Shown here: piece by piece, positions 32,743 through 43,639 of the stretch
Layout: each line of letters opens with the position of its first letter
Position numbering within the stretch: position 1 is the stretch's first letter
DNA from: Ahaetulla prasina
Taxonomy: Eukaryota; Chordata; Lepidosauria; Squamata; Colubridae
NCBI RefSeq assembly: GCF_028640845.1
Contig: NC_080541.1
Location: forward strand, 35,865,935-35,929,934
Direction: 5' to 3'
Length of the DNA: 64,000 bases
Notes under the pieces: generated by a model
Told to the model about the DNA's origin: nothing
The model's input: only the letters and a program-made list of their open reading frames with translations
Database searches by the model: none
Made by a program: the position numbers and the translations under genes

Positions 32743-33783
32743 GTGGGACGGGCAGATACGGCGGAAGTGGGGGATCATATCGTTCTGTGGGGGCGCGCGC
32801 TCGATGTTTACAGGCGACTGTGCGCCCCGATCCCTCTGACTTGTCCCGTTCCCCGGATGGCCAAGACCCTCAGAGCCTGGGCCTTCGGCTCATGTTATGC
32901 AACGCACGGTCCGTGGTCAATAAGGCGCCCCCTAATACACGATCTTATTCAGGGGGGCGCCGCGGATCTTATAGGCGTTACGGAAACCTGGTTGGGCACT
33001 GAAGGGGGCGTGCCCCTTGTTGAAATGTGCCCGCCGGGTTTCCGTGCATTCCATCAGCCGAGGGCTCAGGGTAGGGGTGGGGGGGTGGCGGTTGTGATTA
33101 GAGAGAGCCTGGAGCCGAGGGAGACCACTGTACCTCAGATTGCCGGGTGTGAATCCCTCTTTGTGAGATGGGGTCATAGGTGTCAGATGGGCTTGCTGGT
33201 CGCGTACCTGGCTCCTTGCTGCGTGACAGCTGCCCTGCCCGAGCTCCTGGAGGTGCTTGCTGGGGTGGCAGTTGAGACCCCCAGACTTTTAGTCATGGGG
33301 GACTTTAACTTGCCATCTTCCGGCTCGTCATCGACAGCAGCTCGGGAGTTCACGGCTTCCATGACGGCCTTGGACCTGACTCAAGTAGTTGATGGCCCTA
33401 CTCACACTGGGGGTGGCACACTGGACTTGATTTTTATCTCTGGTCAGTGGTTGAGAGATCTGGACTTGAAGGAAATAGTCATTGACCCTTTGTCATGGTC
33501 AGATCCCTCTCTCCTTCGCCTGGACTTTCTGACCGCCATTCAACATCACAGGGAGACGGAGCCAATACGTTGGTTCCGTCCCAGGTGCCTGATGGACCCG
33601 GAGAGGTTCCGGACAGACCTTGGGCCACTTCCTGAGGGTCTGGCTCACGGCACGGTTGAGGAACTTGTTGCGGCCCGGGAACGGGCCGCGGCGGGGGCCT
33701 TAGGCCGTGTCGTGCCTTTGCGACCTCTGACCCGGCGCAGGTCCCAACCGGCTCCTTGGTTCTCCGAGGAGCTGAGGGGATGA
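32743..33783 (+). pseudogene. Endonuclease part of LINE-A copy 1, catalytic His lost
   Basis: AP-type (APE-like) endonuclease that would nick target DNA to start target-primed reverse transcription. The frame shows [16 protein letters not shown] and MGDFNLPSS, then WSDPSLL where the other copies have WSDH. The SDH histidine is a conserved active-site residue of this fold, so activity is expected to be lost. The N-terminal NARS block lies in another frame (32658-33002). The frame ends in a premature TGA after one base is lost relative to the minus copy (about 33781). Inactive. Confidence 0.85.
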
Positions 33784-34050
33784 GCGCGGAGAAGGCGCCT
33801 AGAGAGTTCCTGGAGGTCTAGCCGTTCAGAGGCTGATCGGACACTAGTGAAGTCCTATACTAGGACTTACCTAGTGGCATTGAGGAAGCGGCGTTGCTCG
33901 CCTCCTCCCTCATTGCGTCGGCAGATAACCGCCCAGCCGCCCTGTTTGGTGACCGTTCCCTCCTTCACCAGGGGCGGGATGACCCGTTACAGGGGCGTGC
34001 TGAGAGTTTAACAGTTATCTATCGATAAAATCGTTCAGCTTCGGGACGGT

Positions 34051-34785
34051 TTGGACCAAAATTGCGGTGACTCAGGTGAGACGTCTGAGGGTGGTCTTGG
34101 TGACATTGTTTGGGATGAGTTTGACCCTGTGGCTCCCGAGGACATGGACAGGTTGTTGGGTAGGTTGAATGCCACCACGTGTTTACTGGACCCGTGCCCC
34201 TCCTGGTTGGTGCTGGCCACTCAGGAGGTGACACGAGGCTGGCTCCAGGCAATTACGAGCACTTCTTTGGTGGAGGGAGTCTTCCCGGCCGCCTTGAAAG
34301 AGGCGGTGGTGAGACCCCTCCTCAAGAAGCCTTCCCTGGACCCGGCTGTTTTAGGTAATTATCGTCCGGTCTCCAACCTTCGCTTCGCGGCGAAGGTTGT
34401 AGAGAGTATGGTGGCATATCAGTTTCCCTTACACCTGGATGAAACTGTCTATCTAGACCCGTTCCAGTCTGGTTTCCGGCCCGGTTACAGCACTGAGACG
34501 GCTTTGGTCGCGTTGGTGGATGATCTCTGGAGGGCCAGGGATAGGGGTTGTTCCTCTGCCCTGGTCCTATTAGACCTCTCAGCGGCTTTTGATACCATCG
34601 ACCATGGTATCCTGCTGCGCGGTTGGAGGGATTGGGAGTGGAGGCACCGTTTATCGGTGGTTCTCCTCCTATCTCTCCGATCGGTCGCAGACGGTGTTGA
34701 CAGGGGCAGAGGTCGGCCCGAGGCGCCTCACTTGTGGGGTGCCGCGGGGTCGATTCTCTCGCCCTTCTGTTCAACATCTATATGA
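34051..34785 (+). pseudogene. Reverse transcriptase part of LINE-A copy 1, broken at motif B
   Basis: Frame with VLGNYRPVSNLRFAAKVVES, SGFRPGYSTETALVALVDDL and the motif A block LVLLDLSAAFDTIDHGILL. Downstream the frame is lost: motif B, which reads GVPQGS in copies 3 and 4, reads GVPRGR in another frame. Motif C is absent because the element stops. Flanking frames are shifted by small indels. It cannot make an active enzyme. Confidence 0.85.
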
Positions 34786-34936
34786 AACCGCTGGGTGAGA
34801 TCATCAGTGGCTTCGGTGTGAGGTACCATATTGATGTTGTGATAGGGTTCAACAGATACAATGACCCTGAAGTAGTCACTCTAGCTGGTAATATTGAAAG
34901 ATGGAGATCCTCCCTACAACAAAGGGTGAGAACAGG

Positions 34937-35275
34937 CAGGGATCCCCAACCCCTGGGCTGTGGCCTGTTCAAAACCAGGCCATGGGAGAAATGGGCAAGT
35001 GTGCACACATGAAGCTCCACTTGCTTGAGCAGAGGCCACTTGCGCTGCCATGAGTGTACATTCATATGTGAGCACAAGCGCCTCTACTTGCACGAATGGA
35101 GCTTTGCGCACAAACACCCTCTGCTTGTGCTCAAAATTCCATTCACATGAGTGGAGGGCACATGTGTACCGCGTACCCAAATGGAACTGTGTGCGCCTAC
35201 GTGCGCCTGCCACTCACCGCCACCCCCCCGGTGTGAATGGCCTGACTGCAAAGCTGGAAAGGTTGGGAAGAATTG
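34937..35275. mobile_element. hAT-like MITE, family C relative
   Basis: Starts CAGGGATCCCCAACCCCTGG, followed by GGCCTGTTCAAAACCAGGCC (a small palindrome). The probable right end is GGTTGGGAAGAATTGCTC. No clear target duplication, so the right edge is approximate. Confidence 0.6.
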
Positions 35276-36122
35276 CTCTACAGATATGGGGGAAGCCATA
35301 GAAAACTCCATAGTCAAATGTGAAAAGAAGCAACTTTGTGTGAATTATTGCGAGGAAACTGTGTGGGACCATCTGTAACATTTTGAAAAGTTTGGAGGCT
35401 AAGTGATGCAGTCTCCAGGTTAGTTATTGAAGATGAATATAACATTTCCATAGATAGAAGTGTGGAGTAGGTGATATGGCCAGAGACCAGATCTGTAAGG
35501 GAAACTGACCAGTGGTGGGTTTCAAAATATTTTACTACCAGTTCTGTGGGTGTGGCTTGGTGGGTGTGGCAGGGGAAGGATACTGTAAAATCTCCATTCC
35601 CTCCCCAATCTAGGGGAAGGTTACTGCAAAATTCCATTCACATGAGTGGAGGCACATGTGCAGCGTGCCCAAATGGAACTGTGTGCGCCTCGTGCGCCTG
35701 CCACTCACCTCCACCCCCCCGGTGTGAATGGCCTGACTGCAAAGCTGGAAAGGTTGGGAAGAATTGCTCTACAGATATGGGGGAAGCCATAGAAAACTCC
35801 ATAGTCAAATGTGAAAAGAAGCAACTTTGTGTGAATTATTGCGAGGAAACTGTGTGGGACCATCTGTAACATTTTGAAAAGTTTGGAGGCTAAGTGATGC
35901 AGTCTCCAGGTTAGTTATTGAAGATGAATATAACATTTCCATAGATAGAAGTGTGGAGTAGGTGATATGGCCAGAGACCAGATCTGTAAGGGAAACTGAC
36001 CAGTGGTGGGTTTCAAAATATTTTACTACCGGTTCTGTGGGTGTGGCTTGGTGGGTGTGGCAGGGGAAGGATACTGTAAAATCTCCATTCCCTCCCCAAT
36101 CTAGGGGAAGGTTACTGCAAAA
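35133..36122. repeat. 495-bp tandem duplication
   Basis: Copy 1 35133-35627, copy 2 35628-36122 (491-495 bp step because of small indels). Each starts AAAATTCCATTCACATGAG. The junction lies at CAAAATTCC, which is shared by the left start (35132) and the MITE interior at 36118-36126. A frame of up to 132 codons across it is a by-product. Confidence 0.92.
35510..35627 (+). mobile_element. Truncated family E MITE in duplication copy 1
   Basis: Left part of the element at 36001, with the same upstream AAACTGAC, cut at the duplication junction. Confidence 0.85.
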
Positions 36123-36276
36123 TTCCCAATTTCCTCCCGATCAGCTGGGACTTGGGAGGCAGAGAATAGATGGGGGCGTGGTCAGTCAGAATTTTTACTA
36201 CTGGTTTTCCGAACTACTCAAAATTTCCACTACCGGTTCTCCAGAACTGGTCAGAACCTGCTGAAACACAACTCTG
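36001..36276 (+). mobile_element. hAT-like MITE, family E, perfect target duplication
   Basis: Starts CAGTGGTGGGTTTCAAAAT and ends CTGCTGAAACACAACTCTG. AAACTGAC at 35993-36000 and 36277-36284 is a perfect 8-bp duplication. The interior shares GTGTGGCTTGGTGGGTGTGG and CTCAAAATTTCC with family A, so the families are related. Confidence 0.9.
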
Positions 36277-36316
36277 AAACTGACCAAAAATGCTACTACT
36301 ATTGAAAGCAAAATAC

Positions 36317-36901
36317 TGTTGTCACCCAGGCCCAAGTAGGTAGTATGAAACTCAGTCAGTATTAAAACAAACAAACTTTATTCGAACAGCTGATAATTAC
36401 TTCATTATCAGCGTAGTTCAATTAAATTAAAGCAAATTCCTCCCAACACAATTCAACAGGCCTATCACCAACCTTGGTCCAATTAGGCCTTTCTTGGCAA
36501 AAGTTCAAAAGACACTGATACAAAATAAATGCAACAAGATGAAGCTATCAACATTGTTTTCTGGCAAAGAGCCCAAACGCCGTTGCTGGTCTTTTAAGCT
36601 TTATGGAAGGGGCCAATCATCTCTTGGCCCTACTCCCAAGTTGTCCTCTTTGCTTGAGCTGCTCTTGCCTTCTGGCAGCTCTTCTCATGTGTGCATTAGG
36701 AACAAGCTCCTCCTGTTCTTCTGCCTCATTACTGTCAGTCTCTGGAGGCTCTGGAGTCCGCACCTCACTCCCCAATGGCCCTGACCCCACCTCAGCCTCC
36801 AACGCAGAGCCCTCATCCAGGCCTTCCCCAGCCTACGCTCGTCCTCAGCCTCATCGCTGTCTGAGTCCATTGCCAGTTCCGCAGGCTGTTGGACCACAAC
36901 A
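36317..36901 (-). mobile_element. Solo LTR of an LTR retroelement, minus strand
   Basis: 585 bp running TGTTGT...ACAACA, so it ends in the TG...CA inverted dinucleotides typical of LTRs. Read on the minus strand it has a CT/GA-rich first part, a central GGGCCAAGAGATGATTGGCCCC block and an AATAAAG polyadenylation signal near the 3' end (plus-strand CTTTATT at 36378). The related element at 62248 shares GGACCACAACA, CCGCAGGCTG, GGGGCCAATCATC and CTCTGGAGGCTC. No internal gag or pol region is adjacent. Class (Gypsy-like or ERV-like) is undetermined. Confidence 0.7.
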
Positions 36902-37799
36902 AATTCCTAGCTTTACAAGGACACATGTAATTGGATCTTGTACTTGAAAAATATGAACCAAAGAAAATTCAGAAAGAAAGAAGAGAGGGACCAAGAAGCT
37001 GCTGTAGACACAACAGGGTAGAAAGTGGAGAGAAAAGAAGAAAAGGGGCACTGACAAGCTGGTCTGTATGTTATGACAAAGCATAATCACACGGTCCTGG
37101 TTATTGAGGATTGGACGTAAAAAAGCTTTCAGAAATTCAGAGATGATGCAAAGGATGGGAGCAGGTCTCCTTCATCATACTTTTTGAAACAGGAAAAGGA
37201 AGTGAATTAGGAAAAGAGGAAAGGTGGGGGAACACTCAGAGATGATTGTCCTGCTCCTACAGTTTTATGAAGAATATTTGTAGCCCAGGATTGAAATGAG
37301 GGGTCCTTGGTACTCCCTGAGCTTGGTTGTTTTCTTGTAGATTTCATCTGCACTGCAAACTACACTCCTACTACAAGGTTACCAAATTTGGATAATGAAA
37401 TGTCTACAAAAAAACAACTAAGCTCAGAGAGCACCACGGACCCCTTCCTACAACTGTCTTCAAGTCAAGGTGGAGAAAATATTTCAAAATGAAATTTTTC
37501 CGTTCTTTGGCTAGCAGGCCAAAAGTCAAGGTTTTTTTGTGTTTGTTGATGCAGATTATTCAGTCAAATTGCTGACTGATTTCATCAAGGGACAAGAATA
37601 CAAAGGCTTCCACATTTTCTTTATCTAACAGATTTATTTGAAACTCTATGGGATACCTGTCCTCTCACATTAAGGTGGACATGCATTGATTCAATTTGTG
37701 ATCCAATTAACCTTTCAATTAGGGCTTGTGCTACTTTCACAAAATGAAAGTTTTATCTCTAGAGACAATATACCGTAGGTATTTCATTTAAGCAAAGGC
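36902..37799. other. Unique DNA, nothing recognised
   Basis: No repeat end or convincing frame found. Confidence 0.4.
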
Positions 37800-37808
37800 T
37801 ACAAGTTA

Positions 37809-38157
37809 AAGGTAAAGGTTCCTCTTGCACATATGTGCTAGTTGTTCCCGACTCTAGGGGGTGGTGCTTAACTCCATTTCAAAGCTGAAGAGCCAGCACT
37901 GTCCGAAGATGTCTCCGTGGTTGTGGCCGGCATGACTAAATGCCAAAGGTGCACGGAACACTGTTACCTTTCCATCAAAGGTGGTCCCTATTTTTCGACT
38001 TGCATTTTTTATGTGCTTTCGAACTGCTAGATTGGCAGAAGCTGGGACAAGTAACTGGAGCTCACTCCATTACATGGCACTAGGGATTCGAACAGCTGAA
38101 CTGCTGATCTTTCAATCGACAAACTCAGTGTCTTAGGCACTGAGCCACCACATCCCT
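37809..38157 (-). mobile_element. Sauria-type SINE, complete, with 9-bp target duplication
   Basis: Flanked by TACAAGTTA at 37800-37808 and 38158-38166. On the minus strand the head starts AAGGGATGTGGTGGCTCAGTG (A box), with B box GTTCGAATCCC (plus strand GGGATTCGAAC at about 38088). The body has GTCATGCCGGCCACAACC and CTAGAGTCGGGAACAACTAG, and the end is AGGAACCTTTACCTTT. It keeps both promoter boxes, unlike the array copies. Confidence 0.93.
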
Positions 38158-38166
38158 TACAAGTTA

Positions 38167-39481
38167 TATATTTGCAACTGGGAAAGGATGGTTCCTTATA
38201 AGCATTTGCATAGCAGTAAACCCATGTCTCCTCCAGTATCTGCCCTGTAATGAAGTCTTTTCCCCCTGTGTAAGCTGAATTGGGATGTCAGGATGAGAAT
38301 CAGGAGAAGCTGAAAGGAGGTGATTTCTGATCAAATTGAAAGTTTCATTACAACTGGAATACTCAAGGCTACTGAAGAGATCAACAGAGGCAAAGGAAGA
38401 TGGAAAGGCTTTTCTATTTTCAAACCTTTTACAAATGGAATTATAGAATGACAAATACCTCACTAGCAAATAAAATATAACAGGCAATAAACTAGTTGCC
38501 AAATAGGGAAGAACCATGTATAGTATAGCAAACATATTTTAAGAGTACCCTAAAATCAAAACTGAAGGTTAACGTTGAAGGCTGAAACTTTAGCAATGAG
38601 AATGAGACATATTCTTTTTATTAAAGCACAAATTGTTTATTGACAGAAATGGTGGCAGCTGAGGCTAACCTGAAAAAGGAGCAGTGATGAAAGGCCTGTG
38701 TACAAACTTACGCTATACATATGATTAATGCAGCCAAAAGAACCCTGATTTGATAGAGTAGCATAAATTAATTGGATAAAGCAGCATCTCTTGGATTTAG
38801 TGGGAGCAATGGGGCACTATAAAGTACTGAGGCACTACCATAAAGACAAGTTTTTATGAATTATTCTTTGAATAGATACTGTTGCTTTGTTATTTTGCTA
38901 AGTTTTATCTCTAAAGGGCCTTGCTTCCCAATGCTGTTTCCTTAACATTTTTTAAAAATATGTCTAAATTTTTCTGTAGTTGTGCTAACAGTTTATTTTC
39001 TCTGGGAAGGAATATTTGGGGCAGGGTAATTGTCTTATCCTTACTAACACATATTTTTTAAATACAAAACACAAGCATTGAAATTTGCAAACAACAGCAT
39101 TTTGTTAGATGAAAAGTAAAGAAAACATATGGTTCATTATGAGATAAAAATGAAAGTGAAAAATCTGGGTTAATGCTAAATATTTAGAAGACAAGGGTTG
39201 TATAAACATGCATCTTTAATGACTTTGTAGTTGATGACAAAGTAGTGTAGCAAAGTGGCAGATAGTTTTGTTCTCTTGGGCTTAGGAGTATATACAGATG
39301 CAATATGCTGGAGAAATAAATAAGGAATATGCTGAAGAAATAAATAGAAGCTTATGTGTTTGTTATTAAATTTTTGGTTAAAGACTAAAAGAATAAAAAG
39401 AAATTATATAAAACAATTAAAATAGGTTAAGAAAAAGAAGATAAGAGTAAAGAAGAAGCTAAAACGAGGACTTTTAGTAGT
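38167..39481. other. AT-rich unique DNA, nothing recognised
   Basis: Minus-strand open frame 38164-38535 (123 codons) begins in hydrophobic residues but has no family I recognise and overlaps the SINE flank. No other signal. Confidence 0.4.
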
Positions 39482-39712
39482 GGTGGCACAGTGGGTAGAG
39501 TGTAGTATTGCAGGTTGATTGCTTACTGCCAGGAGTTCGATTCTGAACGGTTCAAAGTTGACTCAGCCTTCTAGCCTTCTGATGTTGATAAAATTAGGAC
39601 CCAGATTTCTGGGGGGAATATGCTGACATTTGCAAACTGCTCAGAAAGTGCTGTAAAGCACTATGGAACAGTAGTTAAGTCTAAATATTATTACTATTGT
39701 TATTTATTCAGG
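39482..39712 (+). mobile_element. tRNA-derived SINE, second type, (ATT)n end
   Basis: A box TGGCACAGTGGGTAGAG and B box GAGTTCGATTC at about 39532-39542. Then CAAAGTTGACTCAGCC and GACCCAGATT, blocks also present in the nested SINE at 6646, then a different tail, GTAAAGCACTATGGAACAG, and (ATT)n. Old copy, no target duplication found. Confidence 0.8.
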
Positions 39713-40133
39713 GTCTATTTCTTATTGTTTTCTGGTTATGCTGCTTACACTTCTTAAGTACCCCATTCTCCAATGAATTTAAGTTATTTTTGTATTTCTT
39801 CTGACTTGTCCAATTCTCCTTTTCATATGACAAAGTGGGCAGGAACATTGCCTTATACAAACTCTTTCCATTTCCTTTGAAAAATATTTATTCCTTACAA
39901 TTGTCCACAGACTACCTAATATTTATTAATCATATTTTATTATTTATTTATTTATTTTATTAATCATATTTATATACCGCCCTATCTCCTGAAGGACTCA
40001 GGGCGGTTTACAGGCACTTAAAAAACACATAGATACATAAATACACTATAAAAACAATTAAAAAACTTATTCTATAAGCCCGTATTTTAAAATATAAAAA
40101 ATAAAACCCAGTTAAAACCCATAAATTTAAAAT

Positions 40134-40484
40134 CTAGCTCAGTCCTGCACAATTAAATAGGTATGTTTTGAGCCCGCGGCGGAAGGTCCGAAGGTCCGAA
40201 AGCTGACGAAGGCCGGGGGGTAGTTCGTTCCAGAGGGTGGGAGCCCCCACAGAGAAGGCCCTTCCCCTGGGCGTCGCCAGGCGACATTGCCTCGCTGACA
40301 GCACCCTGAGGAGACCCTCTCTATGAGAGCGCACGGGTCGGTGAGAGGCATTCGGTAGCAGTAGGCGGTCCCGTAAATAACCCGGCCCAATGCCATGAAG
40401 CGCTTTAAAGGTGGTCACCAAAACCTTGAAGCGCACCCGGAAGGCCACAGGGAGCCAGTGCAGTCTGCGCAGGATGGGTGGCAT
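40134..40484 (-). pseudogene. C-terminal end of LINE-A copy 2 polyprotein
   Basis: 116-codon frame with RLHWLPVAFRVRFKVL, GPGYLRDRL and SVGAPTLWNELPPGLRQL, ending FNCAGLS before the stop at the 3' region. The LHWLPV and WNELP blocks are common to the C-terminal domain after the RT in L2/CR1-group LINEs. Continuous with the same segment of copies 3 and 4. Confidence 0.88.
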
Positions 40485-40990
40485 GGGGGGGGCACGAGGG
40501 CTCCATCTATCACCAGCGCAGCCGCATTCTGGACTAACTGCAGCCTCGGATGCCCTTCAAGGAGCCCCATGTAGAGAGCATTGCAGTAATCCAGGCGAGA
40601 CGTCACGAGTGCGTGGGTGACCGTGCATAGGGCATCCCGGTCCAGAAAGGGGCGCAACTGGCGTACCAGGCGAACCTGGTAGAACGCTCTCCTGGAGACG
40701 GCCGTCAAATGATCTTCTAAAGACAGCCGTTCATCCAGGAGGCGCCTAAGTTGCGAACCCTCTCCATCGGGGCCACTGACTCGCCACCGATGGTCAGCCG
40801 CGGATTTAGCTGACTGTACCGGGATGCCGCATCCACAGCCACTCTGTCTTGGCGGGATTGAGCTTGAGCCTGTTTCTCCCCATCCAGACCCGTCGGCCTC
40901 CAGACACCGGGACAGCACTTCAATAACCGTTGGGGTGGTCCGGTGTGAAAAGTACAGCTGGGTGTCATCCGCATACAGCTGGTACTTCAC
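40415..40990 (-). pseudogene. RT motif C-to-thumb segment of LINE-A copy 2, frameshifted
   Basis: Starts KYQLYADDTQLYF, with the catalytic YADD box, then drifts in and out of frame (NPSKTEWL equivalent lost) before AVSRRAFYQVRLVRQLRPFL and ALVTSRLDYCNALYMGLL. Several one-base indels compared with copy 3. Confidence 0.85.
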
Positions 40991-41032
40991 ACGAAACCAC
41001 TGATGATCTCACCCAGCGGCTTCATGTAGATG

Positions 41033-41530
41033 TTAAACAGTAGGCGAGAGGATCGACCCCTGCGGCACCCACAAGTGAGGCGCCTCGGGCCGACCTCTGC
41101 CCCCTGTCAACACCGACTGCGACCGGTCGGAGAGATAGGAGGAGAACCACCGATAAACGGTGCCTCCCACTCCCAATCCCTCCAACCGGCGCAGCAGGAT
41201 ACCATGGTCGATGGTATCGAAAGCCGCTGAGAGGTCTAATAGGACCAGGGCAGAGGAACAACCCCTATCCCTGGCCCTCCAGAGATCATCCACCAAAGCC
41301 GTCTCCGTGCTGTAACCGGGCCGGAAACCGGACTGGAACGGGTCTAGATAGACAGTTTCATCCAGGTGTAAGGGAAACTGATATGCCACCATACTCTCTA
41401 CAACCTTCGCCGCGGCGGGTTGGAGACGACGATAATTACCTAAAACAGCGGGTCCAGGAAGGCTTCTTAAGGAGGGCCTCACCACCGCCTCTTTCAAGGC
41501 GGCCGGAAGACGCCTCCACCAAAGAAGCAA
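41033..41530 (-). pseudogene. RT fingers-palm segment of LINE-A copy 2
   Basis: Frame with VYLDPFQSGFRPGYSTETAL, motif A block SAAFDTIDHGILLRRLEGL and motif B LWVPQGSILSP (GVPQGS changed to WVPQGS). The YRPVSN block is damaged by deletion ([15 protein letters not shown]). It ends at a stop just after motif B. Dead. Confidence 0.87.
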
Positions 41531-42902
41531 TCGTAATCGCCTGGAGCCAGCCTCGTGTCACCTCCCGAGTGGCCAGCACCAGCCAGGAGGGGCACGGGTC
41601 CAGTAAACACGTGGTGGCATTCAGCCTACCCAACAACCTGTCCATGTCCTCGGGAGCCACAGGGTCAAACTCATCCCAAACAATATCGCCAAGACCACCC
41701 TCGAGCATCTCACCCGTGTCACCGCAATCTTGGTCCAGACCATCCCGAAGCTGAACGATTTTATCGTATAGATAACCGTTAAACTCCTCAGCACGTCCCT
41801 GCAACGGGTCATCCCGCTCCCCCTGGTGTAGGAGGGAGCGAGTCACCCGAAACAGGGCGGCTGGGCGGTTATCTGCCGATGCAATGAGGGAGGAGGCGTA
41901 GCTACGCCTCGCTTCCCTCAATGCCACTAGGTAAGTCCTAGTATAGGACTTCACTAGTGTCCGATCAGCTTCCGAACGGCTAGACCTCCAGGAACTCTCT
42001 AGGCGTCTTCTCCGGCGCTTCATCCCTCTCAGCTCCTCGGAGAACCAAGGAGCCGGTTGGGACCTGCGCCGGGTCAGAGGCCGCAAAGGCACGACACGGT
42101 CTAAGGCCCCCGCCGCGGCCCGTTCCCAGGCCGCAACAAGTTCCTCAGCCGAGCCGTGAGCCAGACCCTCAGGAAATGGCCCAAGCTCCGTCCGGAACCC
42201 ATCCGGGTCCATCAGGCGCCTGGGACGGAACCAACGTATCGGCTCCGTCTCCCTGCGGTGGTGAATGGCGGTCAGAAAGTCCAGGCGAAGAAGAGAGTGA
42301 TCTGACCATGACAAAGGTTCAGTGACTATTTCCTTTAAGTCCAGATCTCTCAACCACTGACCAGAGAGAAAAATCAGGTCCAGAGTGCCACCCCCAATGT
42401 GAGTAGGGCCATCAACTACTTGGGTCAGGTCCAAGGCCGTCATGGAAGCCATGAACTCCCGAGCTGCCGTCGATGACGAGCCGGAGGATGGCAAGTTAAA
42501 ATCCCCCATGACTAAAAGTCTGGGGGTCTCAACTGCCACCCCAGCCAGCACCTCCAGGAGCTCGGGCAGGGCGGCTGTCACGCAGCAAGGAGCCAGGTAC
42601 GTGACCAGCAAGCCCATCTGACACCTATGACCCCACCTCACAAAGAGGGATTCACTCTGAGGTACAGTGGTCTCCCTCGGCTCTAGACTCTCTTTAATAA
42701 CAACCGCCACCCCCCCACCCCTACCCTGGGCCCTCGGCTGATGGAATGCACGGAAACCCGGTGGGCACATCTCGACCAGGGGCACGCCCCCTTCAGTGCC
42801 CAACCAGGTCTCCGTAACGCCTATAATATCCGCGGCACCCCCCTGAATCAGATCATGTATTAGGGGGGCCTTATTGGCCATGGACCGTGCGTTGCATAAC
42901 AT
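41436..42902 (-). pseudogene. Endonuclease and linker of LINE-A copy 2, longest intact frame
   Basis: 488 codons. The AP-type endonuclease comes first: NARSM near residue 4, the catalytic-site TETW near residue 31, [10 protein letters not shown] near 60, MGDFNLPSS near 133 and WSDHSLL near 200. All expected active-site residues that I can see are present, unlike copy 1. A basic linker (residues about 290-330, [16 protein letters not shown]) and the pre-RT region follow, up to the frameshift at [11 protein letters not shown] three-codon deletion changes QIAGCESL to QSESL. The start is an internal ATG; the true N-terminus is probably further upstream. Confidence 0.88.
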
Positions 42903-43116
42903 CAGACGAAGGCCCAGGCTCTGAGGGTCTTGACCATCCGGGGAACGGGAGAAGGGAGGGGGATCGGGGCGCGCGATCGCCTGCAGACATCGAGCGCGCG
43001 CCCCCCCAGAACGATACGGTCTCCCCCTTCCGCCATATCTGCCCCTCCCACTTACCGTGCAAATGGAACCACCCTCACCAAAAGGAACGCAACCCCCCCT
43101 ATAACCTCCGAACCCA

Positions 43117-43584
43117 TTACTGAACCGCCACGAGCATGCGCAAGGACTGGCTCCCCACCCGGCGGGCTACTCCCAATACCCGCCCTAACCTCCCACCCTC
43201 CCGACGGGTTCTCTCCCCTACCCGTGAATCCCTCCCTTCCAAACCCTTAAAATCCCCATTAAAACTCCCCTTAAAAAATCTCTTAAAACAACTAATTAAA
43301 AAGCCCCTAAGCCTCCTATTTTTAGCATGCCACCTCTCGGGGCTCCAAAGCCCGTCCTCAAGGTGGGCCCTCCATAGTATGGAGGGCCAAACCCGCGAGA
43401 GAGGGGCATCTCGCAGGGCAAGAAGGTCCGCCGCCGTAAACGTTCGCATCACCAAGAAAGTCCGGCAGGAGGCCCATCCTGGGCCGGTCAAGATGGTAAC
43501 AGATGATACAGTGACCACAACCAGTCTGTCAGTCAGTCCTGATGGGAAGCAGTCAATAGTGATCCTCGTGGAAAACAACACCAC
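43117..43584 (-). other. Upstream frame in LINE-A 5' region, possible ORF1 remnant
   Basis: 155-codon minus-strand frame within the element, upstream of the endonuclease frame. No CCHC zinc knuckle, RRM or esterase motif is visible, and a competing plus-strand frame (43136-43711) overlaps it. It lies where ORF1 would be in a CR1/L2-type element. Function unknown; coding is uncertain. Confidence 0.25.
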
Positions 43585-43639
43585 TCATTCAGTCAGTTCA
43601 CCACCCCCTATAAATAGTCAGGGGTGGGCTAAGGAAGAA

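Larger units (their letters stand above)
32678..34829 (+). mobile_element. LINE-A copy 1 (L2/CR1-group), truncated at both ends
   Basis: Begins near GGTTCGGAGGTTATGG, a block that lies within the 5' region of the full-length minus copy, and stops at GTGAGGTACCA before the RT YADD motif. After that comes unrelated text (34830-34936). Contains the endonuclease and the first part of the reverse transcriptase. There is no 3' hairpin tail, so the loss of the 3' end is a later deletion rather than normal 5' truncation. Confidence 0.88.

Noticed and set aside
36317..36901. Provirus flanked by LTRs at 36317 and 62248
   Set aside because: The two LTRs are diverged and 25 kb apart, and the sequence between them is unrelated LINEs and unique DNA without gag, pol or env.
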